Shown: piece after piece, positions 18,615-27,059 of the stretch
How positions within the stretch are numbered: position 1 is the stretch's first letter
Layout of the letters: the number at the start of each line of letters is the position of its first letter
The notes under the pieces: model-generated
What the model was told of the DNA's origin: nothing
What the model saw: the letters and a program-made list of their open reading frames with translations, nothing else
The model's database searches: none
NCBI RefSeq assembly: GCF_900167435.1
Contig: NZ_FUWS01000002.1
Location: 297,924 to 361,923, forward strand
DNA length: 64,000 nt
DNA from: Marinactinospora thermotolerans DSM 45154
GTDB taxonomy: Bacteria > Actinomycetota > Actinomycetes > Streptosporangiales > Streptosporangiaceae
Direction of reading: 5' to 3'
Translations under genes and position numbers: made by a program

Positions 18615-19697
18615 CTACTGGAAGTAGGCGTCGGCCTCTTCGGGCGTGATCGCGTGGTCCACCGCGTAGGTGTCGGCCTCGCCCTCGACCTCGGCGAAGC
18701 GCTCGTCGAAGTTCTCGTCGGTGACGGTCTCCGGCATCGGCAGGTACAGGGTGTTGCCGTCGAGCGTGTCGGGGGCGAACTCCTCGCCCTGGAGCAGACG
18801 GACCGCGATGTGCAGCGCGGAGACCGACCCCGAGGGCGGGTTGGGCACGCCGATGCTGGAGTAGTCGGGGTCGGCCTCGCGCTGTTCCGCCCAGCGCTTC
18901 ATGAAGCCGACGCGGGCCTCGCCGGTGATCGCCACCTCGTCGGTCAGGCCCTCGGCCTCCAGCGCCTGGAAGGCCCCGAGCGCCATGCCGTCCTGGACGA
19001 AGACGCCGTCGACGTCGGGGTGGCTGGCGAGCAGGTTCTGCGTCACCTGCTGGCCGGTGGCCTGGTCCCAGTCGGCGAAGTCGTTGGCGACGACCTCCAC
19101 GCCCGCCTCGTCGAAGACCGCGGAGGCGCCCTCCCAGCGGGCCTCGTTGGCGGGGTGGCCGTCAACGCCGTTCACCGCGATGATCCGGCCGCCCTCGCCG
19201 ACCTCCTCGGCCAGCCAGCGCGCGGAGATCGCGGCCCACTCGCCCTGGTCGATGACGACGTTGGTGACGTGCTCGGAGCTGACCGCCTGGTCGATGGCGA
19301 TGATCTCGATGCCCTGCTCGGCCGCCTCGGCGAACACCTCGTTCAGGGCGGTGGGGGAGTTGGGGTTGACGATGATCGCGTCCACGCCGGAGTTGACCAG
19401 GTTGCGGATCTGCTGGATCTGGCCGTTGACGTCGACGTCGGCGCTCTCCACGACGAGGTCGTCGACCACGCCCTCCTCCTGGTAGGTGGCGAACGCCTCC
19501 TCCAGGGTCGTCAGCATCTGCTCACGCCACTCGCTGCCGACGAATCCGTTGCTGACACCGATCGTGAAGGGACCCTCGGCGGCGGCACCGTCGCCACCGC
19601 CGCCCCCCGCGTCGGGGGTGCTGCACGCGCTCGTGGTGATCAGGAGTGCTCCGGCCGCCAGTGCGACGGCGCGGTACCGGTGCGGAAACGAACCCAT
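18615..19697 (-). CDS. Sugar-binding lipoprotein of the ABC system
   Basis: 360-residue extracytoplasmic receptor. The N-terminal signal has a positively charged start, a hydrophobic core and lipobox TSAC, with Cys25 as the lipid-anchored residue, followed by a Gly-rich linker. The body is a Peripla_BP_4-type fold: GPFTIGVSNGFVGSEWREQM, NLVNSGVDAIIVNPNSPTAL and IIAIDQAVSSEHVTNVVIDQ. The ligand is a sugar or related molecule; nothing identifies it. The gene follows the ROK regulator by only 21 bases. Confidence 0.94.
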   Translation of the reverse strand: MGSFPHRYRAVALAAGALLITTSACSTPDAGGGGGDGAAAEGPFTIGVSNGFVGSEWREQMLTTLEEAFATYQEEGVVDDLVVESADVDVNGQIQQIRNLVNSGVDAIIVNPNSPTALNEVFAEAAEQGIEIIAIDQAVSSEHVTNVVIDQGEWAAISARWLAEEVGEGGRIIAVNGVDGHPANEARWEGASAVFDEAGVEVVANDFADWDQATGQQVTQNLLASHPDVDGVFVQDGMALGAFQALEAEGLTDEVAITGEARVGFMKRWAEQREADPDYSSIGVPNPPSGSVSALHIAVRLLQGEEFAPDTLDGNTLYLPMPETVTDENFDERFAEVEGEADTYAVDHAITPEEADAYFQ

Positions 19698-19718
19698 CTG
19701 TGCCTCCAGGGGGTGGTG

Positions 19719-20918
19719 CTACCGGGCCGCCGTGGGCGGCCGGGGGGATGGGGTGGCGCCGGGCCGGTGGGCCAGGGCGCGGTCGATGTGGCCGGGGGAC
19801 AGGACGCGGTCGATGGCCAGCCGGCCGGCGCCGAGCGCGCCGCCGAGCTCCCCCGACCTGCTGGGGACGACGGTGAGCCGGTGCGTGGCCAGCGGCAGCG
19901 ACCGCTGGTAGATGACCTCGCGCATACCGGCCAGGAGCGGTTCGTGGACGTGGGCCATGACGCCGCCGACGACGATGGCCTCGGGGTTGAAGAAGTTGAC
20001 CAGGCCGGCCAGGACGTCGCCGATGAGCCGGCCGCCGTCGCGGACCATGCGCAGCGCGGTGGGGTCGCCCTGGTTGACCAGGTCCACGACGGCGCGGCCG
20101 TCCTCGGCGGGGATCCCGGCGGCGGTGAGGCGTTCGGCGAGGGCCGCGCCGCCGGCGACCGCCTCCAGGCAGCCGGTGTTGCCGCAGCGGCACTGGGCGT
20201 CTCCCGCGTCGGGTACGCGGATGTGCCCGATGTCGCCGGCGCTGCCCTGGGCGCCCCGGTGCAGCCGCCCGTCGGCGATGATGCCGCATCCGATGCCGGT
20301 GCCGACCTTGACGAACAGCAGGTGACGGGCGTCGGGGTGGGCGTAGCGGCGCTCGCCGAGCGCCAGGACGTTGACGTCGTTGTCGACGAGGACCTCGACG
20401 TCGTAGCGGTCGGTGAAGAACTCGGGGATGGGATGGTCGTGCCAGCCGGGCATGATCGGCGGGTTGGCCGGCCGGCCGGTGGCGAACTCGACGGGGCCGG
20501 GGACGCCGATGCCGATCGCCTTGACCGTGGCGAGCGGCCGGCCCGTCTCGGCCAGGAGCTCGTGCATACGGGTGTCGATGTGGCGCAGGACCGGTAGGGG
20601 GCCCATGTCGATGCGGAGGGGGTCCTCACGGGTGGCGAGGAGGGTCCCGCCGATGTCCATCAGCGCGACGCGGCAGTGGGTGGCGCCGAGGTCCACGCCG
20701 ATGACGCAGTTGTCACGGGTGTTGAGCCGCAGCAGGCGCGGCGGCCGTCCGCCGGTGGAGCCGCCGGGGGTCGTCTCCTCGACCAGGCCGTACTCGATCA
20801 GCGCGTCGACCCGTTGGCCGATGGTCGAGCGTGCCATGCCCGTGTGACGCACGAGGTCCGCCCGGGTCTCGGCCGCCCCGCGGCTGATGAGGTCGAGCAC
20901 GTCTCCTGGTGAGGTCAC
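19719..20918 (-). CDS. ROK-family repressor (NagC/XylR type)
   Basis: 399-residue protein. The N-terminal winged HTH is TRADLVRHTGMARSTIGQRV, followed by a sugar-kinase-like ROK domain with VIGVDLGATHCRVALMDIGG, FVKVGTGIGCGIIADGRLH and the zinc site CRCGNTGCLEAVAGG. GTG 20918 has GGAGA 6 bases upstream; a longer frame from a TTG at 20987 is less likely because it crosses the control region. The gene is first in the ABC operon, so it probably senses the transported sugar and represses the whole unit through the dyad at 20941. Confidence 0.93.
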   Translation of the reverse strand: MTSPGDVLDLISRGAAETRADLVRHTGMARSTIGQRVDALIEYGLVEETTPGGSTGGRPPRLLRLNTRDNCVIGVDLGATHCRVALMDIGGTLLATREDPLRIDMGPLPVLRHIDTRMHELLAETGRPLATVKAIGIGVPGPVEFATGRPANPPIMPGWHDHPIPEFFTDRYDVEVLVDNDVNVLALGERRYAHPDARHLLFVKVGTGIGCGIIADGRLHRGAQGSAGDIGHIRVPDAGDAQCRCGNTGCLEAVAGGAALAERLTAAGIPAEDGRAVVDLVNQGDPTALRMVRDGGRLIGDVLAGLVNFFNPEAIVVGGVMAHVHEPLLAGMREVIYQRSLPLATHRLTVVPSRSGELGGALGAGRLAIDRVLSPGHIDRALAHRPGATPSPRPPTAAR

Positions 20919-20940
20919 GAATGTCTCCGACTTCCCCTGT

Positions 20941-20962
20941 TTGTGTGGCGTAGCGCACAAAC
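20941..20962. promoter_or_regulatory. Inverted repeat TTTGTG-N10-CACAAA, probable ROK operator
   Basis: A perfect 6-base dyad 23 bases upstream of the ROK start, in a locally AT-richer stretch that would hold the operon promoter. ROK repressors commonly bind TTTG...CAAA-type operators, so the match is meaningful but unproven. Confidence 0.6.
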
Positions 20963-21063
20963 TAGGCAGTCTTTTGGAGATCGTCAACGGAACTTATGTC
21001 GAAGATCGACGGAAGTAACCGAATCGTGTTCTACTCGCGGGTAACCCAGGAGTGGCCGTCGGG

Positions 21064-22287
21064 TCAGGCGTCGGCCGGCGCCGGGGAGCGGTCGCCGGCG
21101 ATGTACCAGCGGGATCGCACCACCAGGACCGCGACCGCGAACGCGGCGAACGCCGCCCCCGTCGTCAGGGCGAACGCCCCATGGTGGCCATAGCGCTCCG
21201 CGAGGTCGCCCGCCACGGCCGACCCCAGGGACTGGCCCAGGATGAGCGCGCTCAACATGATCGTCATCGCCTGCGCCAGCCGGGTGGCCGGCGCGCTGCG
21301 CTCCACCAGGGCGAAGATCGTCACCACGTGCGGGCCGATCGCGCTGCCCAGCAGGAACATCGCGGCCAGCAGCGTCCACAGGTCGGGGGCGACGAACAGC
21401 AGCAGGGAGAACAGCCCCAGGCCGAGCGAGGCCGCGCGCAACCGCAGGGTCAACGCCACCCGGGCCGGCACCGAGGCCATCAGCAGCCCGGCCGCCGCGC
21501 TGCTGACCCCCATCACCGCGTACAACAGTCCCGACAGGTCGCCGTGGCCGATCTGCTGGCTGTAGGCGGTCACGCCGGTCGACGTGCTGCCGAAGAACAT
21601 CCCCTGACAGGCCATCGGCAGCGCCAGCACGAACAGGCCGAGGCCGCCCACCCGACCGCCGTCGGACTGCGGCGGCGCTCCGGGCAGGGCCGTGGGGTGC
21701 AGCGCGAACACCGAACCGAACACGCCCATGAGGACGGCCGCGCCCAGGACGCTCATGGCCGGGTCGGCCGCGAGCGCGAGCAGGCCCACCAGGGCCGGCC
21801 CCACGACGAACCCGGTCTCGTCGAGCACGCCGTCCACCGACAGCGCGGCGGCCACCGAACGCTCCCGGTCGTGGGGGGAGCGTCCGGCGATGGAGATCCA
21901 GCGCGCCCGGGCCAGTGGGCCGATCTGCGGCATGGCCAGCCCGGCCAGGATCGCCAGGACCGCGAGCGTGGGGGTGCTCGCCCCGGCGAAGACCGCGGTG
22001 ACCAGAACACCGATGAGGGCGGCGTCCACGAGGGAGGCGGTCAGGACGACCGGGCGCTGCCCGCGCCGGTCGGCGAGGCGGGCGATGACGGGGCCGCCCA
22101 CCATCTCGCCCAGCGCGAGCGCCCCGGAGACCAGTCCGCCGGCCGCGACGCTGCCGCTCTGGGTGGTCACCAGGGTCAGCACGCCGATGAGGGACATGGA
22201 GACCGGCAGGCGGGCGAGGAAGGAGGCCGCCAGCAGGGGAGTGCCGGCGATCTCACGCATCCGGCGCAGCGCGGCGAGGGGGGACAT
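21064..22287 (-). CDS. MFS transporter, probable drug/metabolite exporter
   Basis: 407 residues with twelve predicted hydrophobic helices. The cytoplasmic loop 2-3 motif is RLADRRGQRPVVL. Motif-C-like LDETGFVVGPALVGLLA lies in helix 5, which favours an antiporter exporter. The start is ATG 22287. It is divergent from the membrane/winged-helix pair at 22540, and the duplicated repeat at 22449 lies between them. No substrate can be named. Confidence 0.87.
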   Translation of the reverse strand: MSPLAALRRMREIAGTPLLAASFLARLPVSMSLIGVLTLVTTQSGSVAAGGLVSGALALGEMVGGPVIARLADRRGQRPVVLTASLVDAALIGVLVTAVFAGASTPTLAVLAILAGLAMPQIGPLARARWISIAGRSPHDRERSVAAALSVDGVLDETGFVVGPALVGLLALAADPAMSVLGAAVLMGVFGSVFALHPTALPGAPPQSDGGRVGGLGLFVLALPMACQGMFFGSTSTGVTAYSQQIGHGDLSGLLYAVMGVSSAAAGLLMASVPARVALTLRLRAASLGLGLFSLLLFVAPDLWTLLAAMFLLGSAIGPHVVTIFALVERSAPATRLAQAMTIMLSALILGQSLGSAVAGDLAERYGHHGAFALTTGAAFAAFAVAVLVVRSRWYIAGDRSPAPADA

Positions 22288-22448
22288 GGCACTCCTGGTC
22301 GTTTCGGGCGGCGCTCCTGGTCGCGAGGGGGCGAAGAGGGGGACCCCGTGTGCGTGGAGGGCGGGGATTCATCCCATCACCTGGCGTTTACCCGGCCAAA
22401 GATACCGTCTCGTCGCGCAGGTGCCGCGCGTTCACGAAGATGGCTGCA

Positions 22449-22483
22449 TGGAAAGTACTTGCCAAAGTGGAAAGTATTTGCCA
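22449..22483. repeat. Tandem operator-like repeat
   Basis: TGGAAAGTACTTGCCA (22449-22464) is repeated 19 bases later as TGGAAAGTATTTGCCA (22468-22483), with one mismatch. Each copy is a near-palindrome of form GGNAAGTACTTNCC. The pair ends 57 bases before the membrane-protein ATG, where a promoter is expected. Confidence 0.65.
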
Positions 22484-22539
22484 TCCTGCACACGGGAGGA
22501 CGGCCGAACGGCCGTCCCTGGAAGGAAGGCGGGGACACC

Positions 22540-22986
22540 ATGAACGACGGCATCTCGCGCGGGGAGGCCCGGACCGCCCTGACCACGGCGGGCGTCATCG
22601 ACGCCAAGGTCCGTGCGACCGGACGCTGGTACGCCTCCTGGGCCGCCTGCTACGCCGTGCTCACCGCCGGATGCACGGCGGTCCTCGGACTGTTCCCCGG
22701 CCCGGGCGTGATCGTGGTCGCCACGCTGACCTGGGCGTCCGCCATCGCCCTGCTCACGGCTCTCGCGCAACGTCGTTCGGCCACGGTGCCCCGGGGCCAG
22801 GGGCGGCGCCACGGCATGATGATCCTGGCCTGGGCGCTGCTCTACGGCGCCGTCCTGCTGATCGGCTTGTACCTGTTCCCCGGCGAACCCGCCTGGTGGA
22901 TCCCCGGCGCCCTCCTCACGGCGGTGCCGCCCGCGGTGGCGGCCTGGCAGACCCTGCGCGCGACCACGGAGGCAGGCCGGCGATGA
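22540..22986 (+). CDS. Small membrane protein, unknown function
   Basis: 148 residues with about four hydrophobic helices: WAACYAVLTAGCTAVLGLFP, VIVVATLTWASAIALLTALA, MMILAWALLYGAVLLIGLYL and WWIPGALLTAVPPAVAAW. The first 30 residues are soluble. GGAAGGCGGGG precedes ATG 22540. The stop overlaps the next gene's ATG as ATGA, so it is co-translated with a winged-helix regulator. Similar membrane protein/regulator pairs are common in actinomycetes, often with the regulator controlling the pair; the membrane protein's role is not known. Confidence 0.8.
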   Translation: MNDGISRGEARTALTTAGVIDAKVRATGRWYASWAACYAVLTAGCTAVLGLFPGPGVIVVATLTWASAIALLTALAQRRSATVPRGQGRRHGMMILAWALLYGAVLLIGLYLFPGEPAWWIPGALLTAVPPAVAAWQTLRATTEAGRR

Positions 22987-23315
22987 GGCATCCACGCGGC
23001 AGGATCGACGAGGTCATCCACGCACCGGTCCGGTTCTCGATCGTGGCGGTCCTGGCAGCGGCCGACCAGGCCGATTTCAGGTTCGTCCGCGACACCGTCG
23101 AGGTCAGCGACTCGGTGCTGTCCAAACAGGTGACCACCTTGGAGAAGGCGGGGTACGTCACCGTCCGCAAGACCTCCGTGGGGCGCCGCCCCCGCACCCG
23201 GCTGTCCCTGACCGCCGAAGGGCGCGACGCCTTCGAACGGCATGTCCAGGCGCTCCGCGACATCGCCGAGGGCGTGGCGGTGCCCTCGGGAACCGAGGCG
23301 GAGGGACAGGAGTGA
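22983..23315 (+). CDS. Winged-helix transcriptional regulator (HTH_34, MarR-like)
   Basis: 110-residue single-domain DNA-binding protein. IDEVIHAPVRFSIVAVLAAA starts the fold. The recognition region VEVSDSVLSKQVTTLEKAGY and the wing VTVRKTSVGRRPRTRLSLTA are clear, and a C-terminal helix probably dimerises. It overlaps the membrane-protein gene, and the near-palindromic duplicated repeat upstream of the pair is the obvious candidate binding site. Confidence 0.88.
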   Translation: MRHPRGRIDEVIHAPVRFSIVAVLAAADQADFRFVRDTVEVSDSVLSKQVTTLEKAGYVTVRKTSVGRRPRTRLSLTAEGRDAFERHVQALRDIAEGVAVPSGTEAEGQE

Positions 23316-23404
23316 CCGGGCGGCGGTGGCCGGGAGCGGCCGCCTCGGAGGGGGCGACCCTGCCGGGGTGGTGCGGCGCGAGCGGCCGTGCCAGGGTTCC
23401 CCTC

Positions 23405-24088
23405 ATGAGCTCCCACGCCACCCTGCACGTCGTCACGGTCTTCCTCGGGGACGGGGGGACCGGCGGCAACCCCCTCGGGGTCTTCCTCGACGCCGCACCC
23501 CTGCCCGCCGCCACCCGCCAGAGGATCGCGGCCGACCTCGGCTTCTCCGAGACGGTGTTCGTCGAGGACCGTTCCACCGCCGGACTGCGCATCCACACCC
23601 CCGCGGTCGAACTGCCCCTCGCCGGACATCCCCTGGTGGGCACCTCCTGGCTGCTGCGCCGCGAGGGGACGCCGGTCGACGTCCTGCGTCCTCCCGCCGG
23701 CGACGTCCCCACCTGGTCCGAGGGCGAGTGGACCTGGATCCGCGCGGATCCGGCCCTCGCACCGGAGTTCGACACCCGGCAGTTGGCGACCCCCGCCGAC
23801 GTCGACGCGCTCACCGAGGGCGAGCGGGGGGTGGAGCTGCACGTGTGGGCCTGGGAGGACGAGACCGCGGGGACGGTCCGGGCCCGGGTGTTCCCCGACG
23901 GGATGGGCATCGCCGAGGACGAGGCGACCGGGGCCGCCGCGCTGCGCCTGGGCGCGTTGCTGAACCGTCCGTTGACCATCCACCAGGGCCGCGGGTCGCG
24001 CATCGAGGTCCGTCCCGATCCGGAGGGGACGGTACGGCTGGGCGGACGCTGCGCCCTGCTGGAGAAGCGCTCCTACCGGCTCCCCTGA
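23405..24088 (+). CDS. PhzF-family isomerase-like protein
   Basis: 227 residues. PhzF-type features are TGGNPLGVFLDAAPLPA, LGFSETVFVED (the Glu expected to act as general acid/base), ELPLAGHPLVGTSWLL and DEATGAAALRLGALL. The protein is somewhat shorter than typical PhzF members of 260-290 residues, with compact linkers. ATG 23405 gives the usual family start; a GTG at 23312 overlapping the regulator stop would add 31 unrelated residues. No phenazine genes are nearby, so an isomerase or epimerase role on an unknown small molecule is all that can be said. Confidence 0.85.
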   Translation: MSSHATLHVVTVFLGDGGTGGNPLGVFLDAAPLPAATRQRIAADLGFSETVFVEDRSTAGLRIHTPAVELPLAGHPLVGTSWLLRREGTPVDVLRPPAGDVPTWSEGEWTWIRADPALAPEFDTRQLATPADVDALTEGERGVELHVWAWEDETAGTVRARVFPDGMGIAEDEATGAAALRLGALLNRPLTIHQGRGSRIEVRPDPEGTVRLGGRCALLEKRSYRLP

Positions 24089-24162
24089 CCTGCCGGAAGA
24101 GGGGGTGGACCCCTGTCCTTCGACGGTGTCCCGGCGAGGGGGCGGCCGGTAGCGTCGAGGGC

Positions 24163-25764
24163 ATGGGGACACCGACGACGGTCGACGGGGGCGGGAGGGG
24201 CCGGCCGGGCCGGGGCGAGCTCGCCGTGGACGCGCTGCTCGTCGTGGCCACGGGACCGCTCCTGCTCATGGAGGCGCTGCTCCGTGAGCTGAACACGGCC
24301 GACGGCATGTTCACCGTACGGATCGCCGTCGCGCTGCCCCTCCTCCTCGCCCTGCCGGTACTCGCCCGCTTCTCCTCGCTCGTCGCCGTACCGGTCGCCG
24401 CGGCGGCCACGCTCCTGCTGTCCTGGTTCGCGCTGCCGCTGCTGGCGCTGTCCTACCGGGTCGGCCGGCACCGGCCGGTGAACCGGGCGGTCGTCGTCGT
24501 GTTCGCCGGGATCGCGGCGGGGGGTGCCGCCGTGGTGGCCGTGGACGGGCCGGCGCACAACGGCGTCTGGTTCACCACGGTGGCGGGCTTCCTGCTCGCC
24601 GTCGTCCTGCCGTGGCTGGTCGGCACCCACCGGCGTCAGCAGTTGGAGCTGCTCTCCGCGGGCTGGGAGCGCGCCGAGCAGCTTGAACGCGAACAGCGGA
24701 TCACCGCCGAGCAGGCCCGGCTGCGGGAGCGGGCCCGGATCGCCCGGGACATGCACGACTCGCTGGGCCACGAGCTCAGCCTCATCGCGCTGCGCGCGGG
24801 CGCCCTCCAAGTCGCCCCCGACCTGTCCGAACGGCACCGGACGGCGGCCGGCGAGCTGCGCGAGAGCGCGGCCGTGGCCACCGATCGGCTGCGCCAGATC
24901 ATCGGGGTGTTGCGCGACGACTCCGAACAGGTCCCCACGGAGCCCGCCGATGACAGCGTCACGGCGCTGGTCGAACGGGCGCGGGACTCGGGGTTGGAGG
25001 TCGCCTTGACCTCCACGGGCACCCCCGAGGTGCTGGCACCCATGGCGGACCGCGCCGTCTACCGGGTGGTGCAGGAGGCGTTGACCAACGCCGCCCGGCA
25101 CGCGCCGGGCTCCGCCGTGGAGGTCCGCGTCGACCACCGGCCCGGCGAGGTCGTCGTGGAGGTCGGCGATGACGGCGCCCGCGGCGGCCCGTCCCTCGGC
25201 GCGAGCGGCGGGCGCCACGGCCTGATCGGCCTGGGCGAGCGGGTCCGGCTGGCCGGCGGGACGTTTCGGGCGGGGCCGCGTGATGAGGGCGGCTGGGCCG
25301 TGGAGGCGCGCATCCCGGTGAGCGGTGTCGCGGCGCGGGCGGCGGCCGAGCCGGCCGAGTCCGTCGCCGACCAGCGTGTGCGCGCCGCGGACCGCTACCG
25401 CCGTGCCCGCTGGCGCGTGGGCTGGGGCATGGTCGTGGTGCTGGGCCTTCCCGCGCTGTGCGTGGCGGGGCTCATGCTGGTGGGGATGGTGTCGGGGCTC
25501 CAGCGGTCGCTCCACAGCGAGCTGCCGCCCGAGCGGTTCGCGCTGTTGAGCGTCGGACAGGACCAGGCGTCGGCGGAGGCGGTGCTGCCCGAGGTCCAGG
25601 AGGAGTCCCTGGCGAGAGAGGAACAGCCGCCGGTACCGCCGGGGGCCGAATGCCGCTACTACCGCTCCGGCTCCTCCCTCGACGCGGGCGCCGGCCATCG
25701 GGTCCACCGGTTGTGCTTCGCCGATGGCGTTGTGGTGGCGAAGGACGCCTACGATCCGTACTGA
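24163..25764 (+). CDS. Two-component sensor histidine kinase, NarL type, with extra C-terminal domain
   Basis: 533 residues. About five membrane helices fill residues 15-165, without a clear extracellular sensor. The HisKA_3 domain is ARIARDMHDSLGHELSLIAL with phospho-acceptor His198. The ATPase domain has VVQEALTNAARHAPGSAVEV and HGLIGLGERVRLAGG. Unusually, a further membrane helix (about 420-446) and an 87-residue C-terminal segment with two cysteines (CRYYRSGS and RLCFADG) follow the ATPase domain. This puts a possible sensor outside the cell at the C-terminus. Its partner is the response regulator at 25854. Confidence 0.93.
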   Translation: MGTPTTVDGGGRGRPGRGELAVDALLVVATGPLLLMEALLRELNTADGMFTVRIAVALPLLLALPVLARFSSLVAVPVAAAATLLLSWFALPLLALSYRVGRHRPVNRAVVVVFAGIAAGGAAVVAVDGPAHNGVWFTTVAGFLLAVVLPWLVGTHRRQQLELLSAGWERAEQLEREQRITAEQARLRERARIARDMHDSLGHELSLIALRAGALQVAPDLSERHRTAAGELRESAAVATDRLRQIIGVLRDDSEQVPTEPADDSVTALVERARDSGLEVALTSTGTPEVLAPMADRAVYRVVQEALTNAARHAPGSAVEVRVDHRPGEVVVEVGDDGARGGPSLGASGGRHGLIGLGERVRLAGGTFRAGPRDEGGWAVEARIPVSGVAARAAAEPAESVADQRVRAADRYRRARWRVGWGMVVVLGLPALCVAGLMLVGMVSGLQRSLHSELPPERFALLSVGQDQASAEAVLPEVQEESLAREEQPPVPPGAECRYYRSGSSLDAGAGHRVHRLCFADGVVVAKDAYDPY

Positions 25765-25853
25765 CCCGTTTGGCGGTTCCTGGGAGTGTCGGGATTGTCA
25801 CACCGCCGTATGTTCGCAGGTGACCGGTGTGGCCGGAGAGAGGGGGACAAGGC

Positions 25854-26510
25854 ATGATCCGGGTGCTGCTGGCCGACGACGAGGCGATGATCCGCGCCGG
25901 TGTGCGGGCGATCCTGAGCGCGGATCCGGAGATCGAGGTGGTGGCCGAGGCCGCCGACGGCCGCGCGGCGGTCGAACTGGCACGCAGCCACCGGCCCGAC
26001 GTCGCGTTGCTGGACATCCGCATGCCCCGGTTGGACGGGCTGGCCGCGGTGGCGGAGATGCGGCGGGCGGCGCCCGCGACGGCGGTCGTCATCCTGACCA
26101 CCTTCGGCGAGGACGACTACATCGCGCGGGCGCTGGGAGAGGGGGCCAGCGGCTTCCTGCTCAAGGCCGGTGACCCGCGGGAACTCCTGGCGGGGGTGCG
26201 CGCCGTGGCCGAGGGGGCGGCCTTTCTGTCGCCGCGGGTCGCCCAGCGGGTCATCGCCGAACTGGGGGACGGCCGGATGGCGCGTGGCGCCGAGGCGCGC
26301 CGCCGGGCCGGTGAGCTGACCGAGCGCGAGCGGGACGTGCTCGCGCTGCTGGGGGAGGGACTGTCCAACGCCGAGATCGGGCGCCGGCTCCACCTGGTGG
26401 AGGGCACGGTCAAGAGCTACGTCAGCGCGATCCTGGGCCGGTTGGGCGTGCGCAACCGGGTGCAGGCGGCCATCGTCGCCTACGAGGCGGGTCTGGTCGC
26501 GCAGGACTGA
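25854..26510 (+). CDS. LuxR/NarL-family response regulator
   Basis: 218 residues. The receiver domain has the acidic pair ADDE near residues 7-10, phospho-acceptor Asp54 in ALLDIRMP, and Lys in FLLKAGDPRELL. The C-terminal LuxR HTH is LTERERDVLALLGEGLSNAE, then IGRRLHLVEGTVKSYVSAIL. ATG 25854 follows GAGAGAGGGGGACAAGG. It lies 89 bases after the kinase gene, and the two form a pair. Targets are not indicated, but the GltS-like gene is next downstream. Confidence 0.95.
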   Translation: MIRVLLADDEAMIRAGVRAILSADPEIEVVAEAADGRAAVELARSHRPDVALLDIRMPRLDGLAAVAEMRRAAPATAVVILTTFGEDDYIARALGEGASGFLLKAGDPRELLAGVRAVAEGAAFLSPRVAQRVIAELGDGRMARGAEARRRAGELTERERDVLALLGEGLSNAEIGRRLHLVEGTVKSYVSAILGRLGVRNRVQAAIVAYEAGLVAQD

Positions 26511-27059
26511 GAACGCGGGGTGGGGACGAGCCGGTCCTGACGGTCGGTTACCGTGGCCTGGGTCGATGTCCTGTCTTCAGATGAGAAGTCCGGGCAAGTG
26601 AGTGGGGTAATTCGCCATAAACTCTGACTTATGCGACATTTGTCGTTACTGACCGGTAGGTGACAGAGCCGACCGGCGGATTCACCACGTCGGAAGCGCA
26701 TCCCGCAGAGAGCGGGGGCGCCGATGCGTCATCGGGGGTGTCGGTGGGAGAGATCGTGCGTGCGGTGTTGCGCTCTGAGTGGAGCACGTCACACGATCCC
26801 CATCCGGCCATTCCCGTCGCGCCGTCCTCCGATCGGCGGCGCCTCACCTTCTGACCGGACCGGCCGGCCCGTCCCCGTCCTCCCTCCCGAGCGAGCGCGG
26901 ACGCGCCTCGTGCCTCCCCGCAGGGGCACGTTCCCCGGATTCGAGGACCCCAGAGGATCCTCCGGTCAACTCCTGTTCACGACCGCGCCCATCGGCGCGG
27001 TCCCGTCCGCGCACGCGCCGCACCCGGGTGCCGCGTGTCCCGTGTTAGTAGGAGCGCAA
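26511..27059. promoter_or_regulatory. 549-bp leader upstream of the GltS-like gene with two dyads
   Basis: There is no convincing gene. CATAA-N8-TTATG (26616-26633) and the perfect palindrome CGACA-TT-TGTCG (26634-26645) lie side by side in a locally AT-rich stretch, suitable as a promoter with an operator. The following 400 bases are GC-rich and would form a long leader. A 64-codon frame from 26660 has no supporting features. Confidence 0.45.

Noticed and set aside
26660-26854. 64-codon frame before the GltS-like gene
   Set aside because: Composition is ordinary, there is no motif and no convincing ribosome-binding site.
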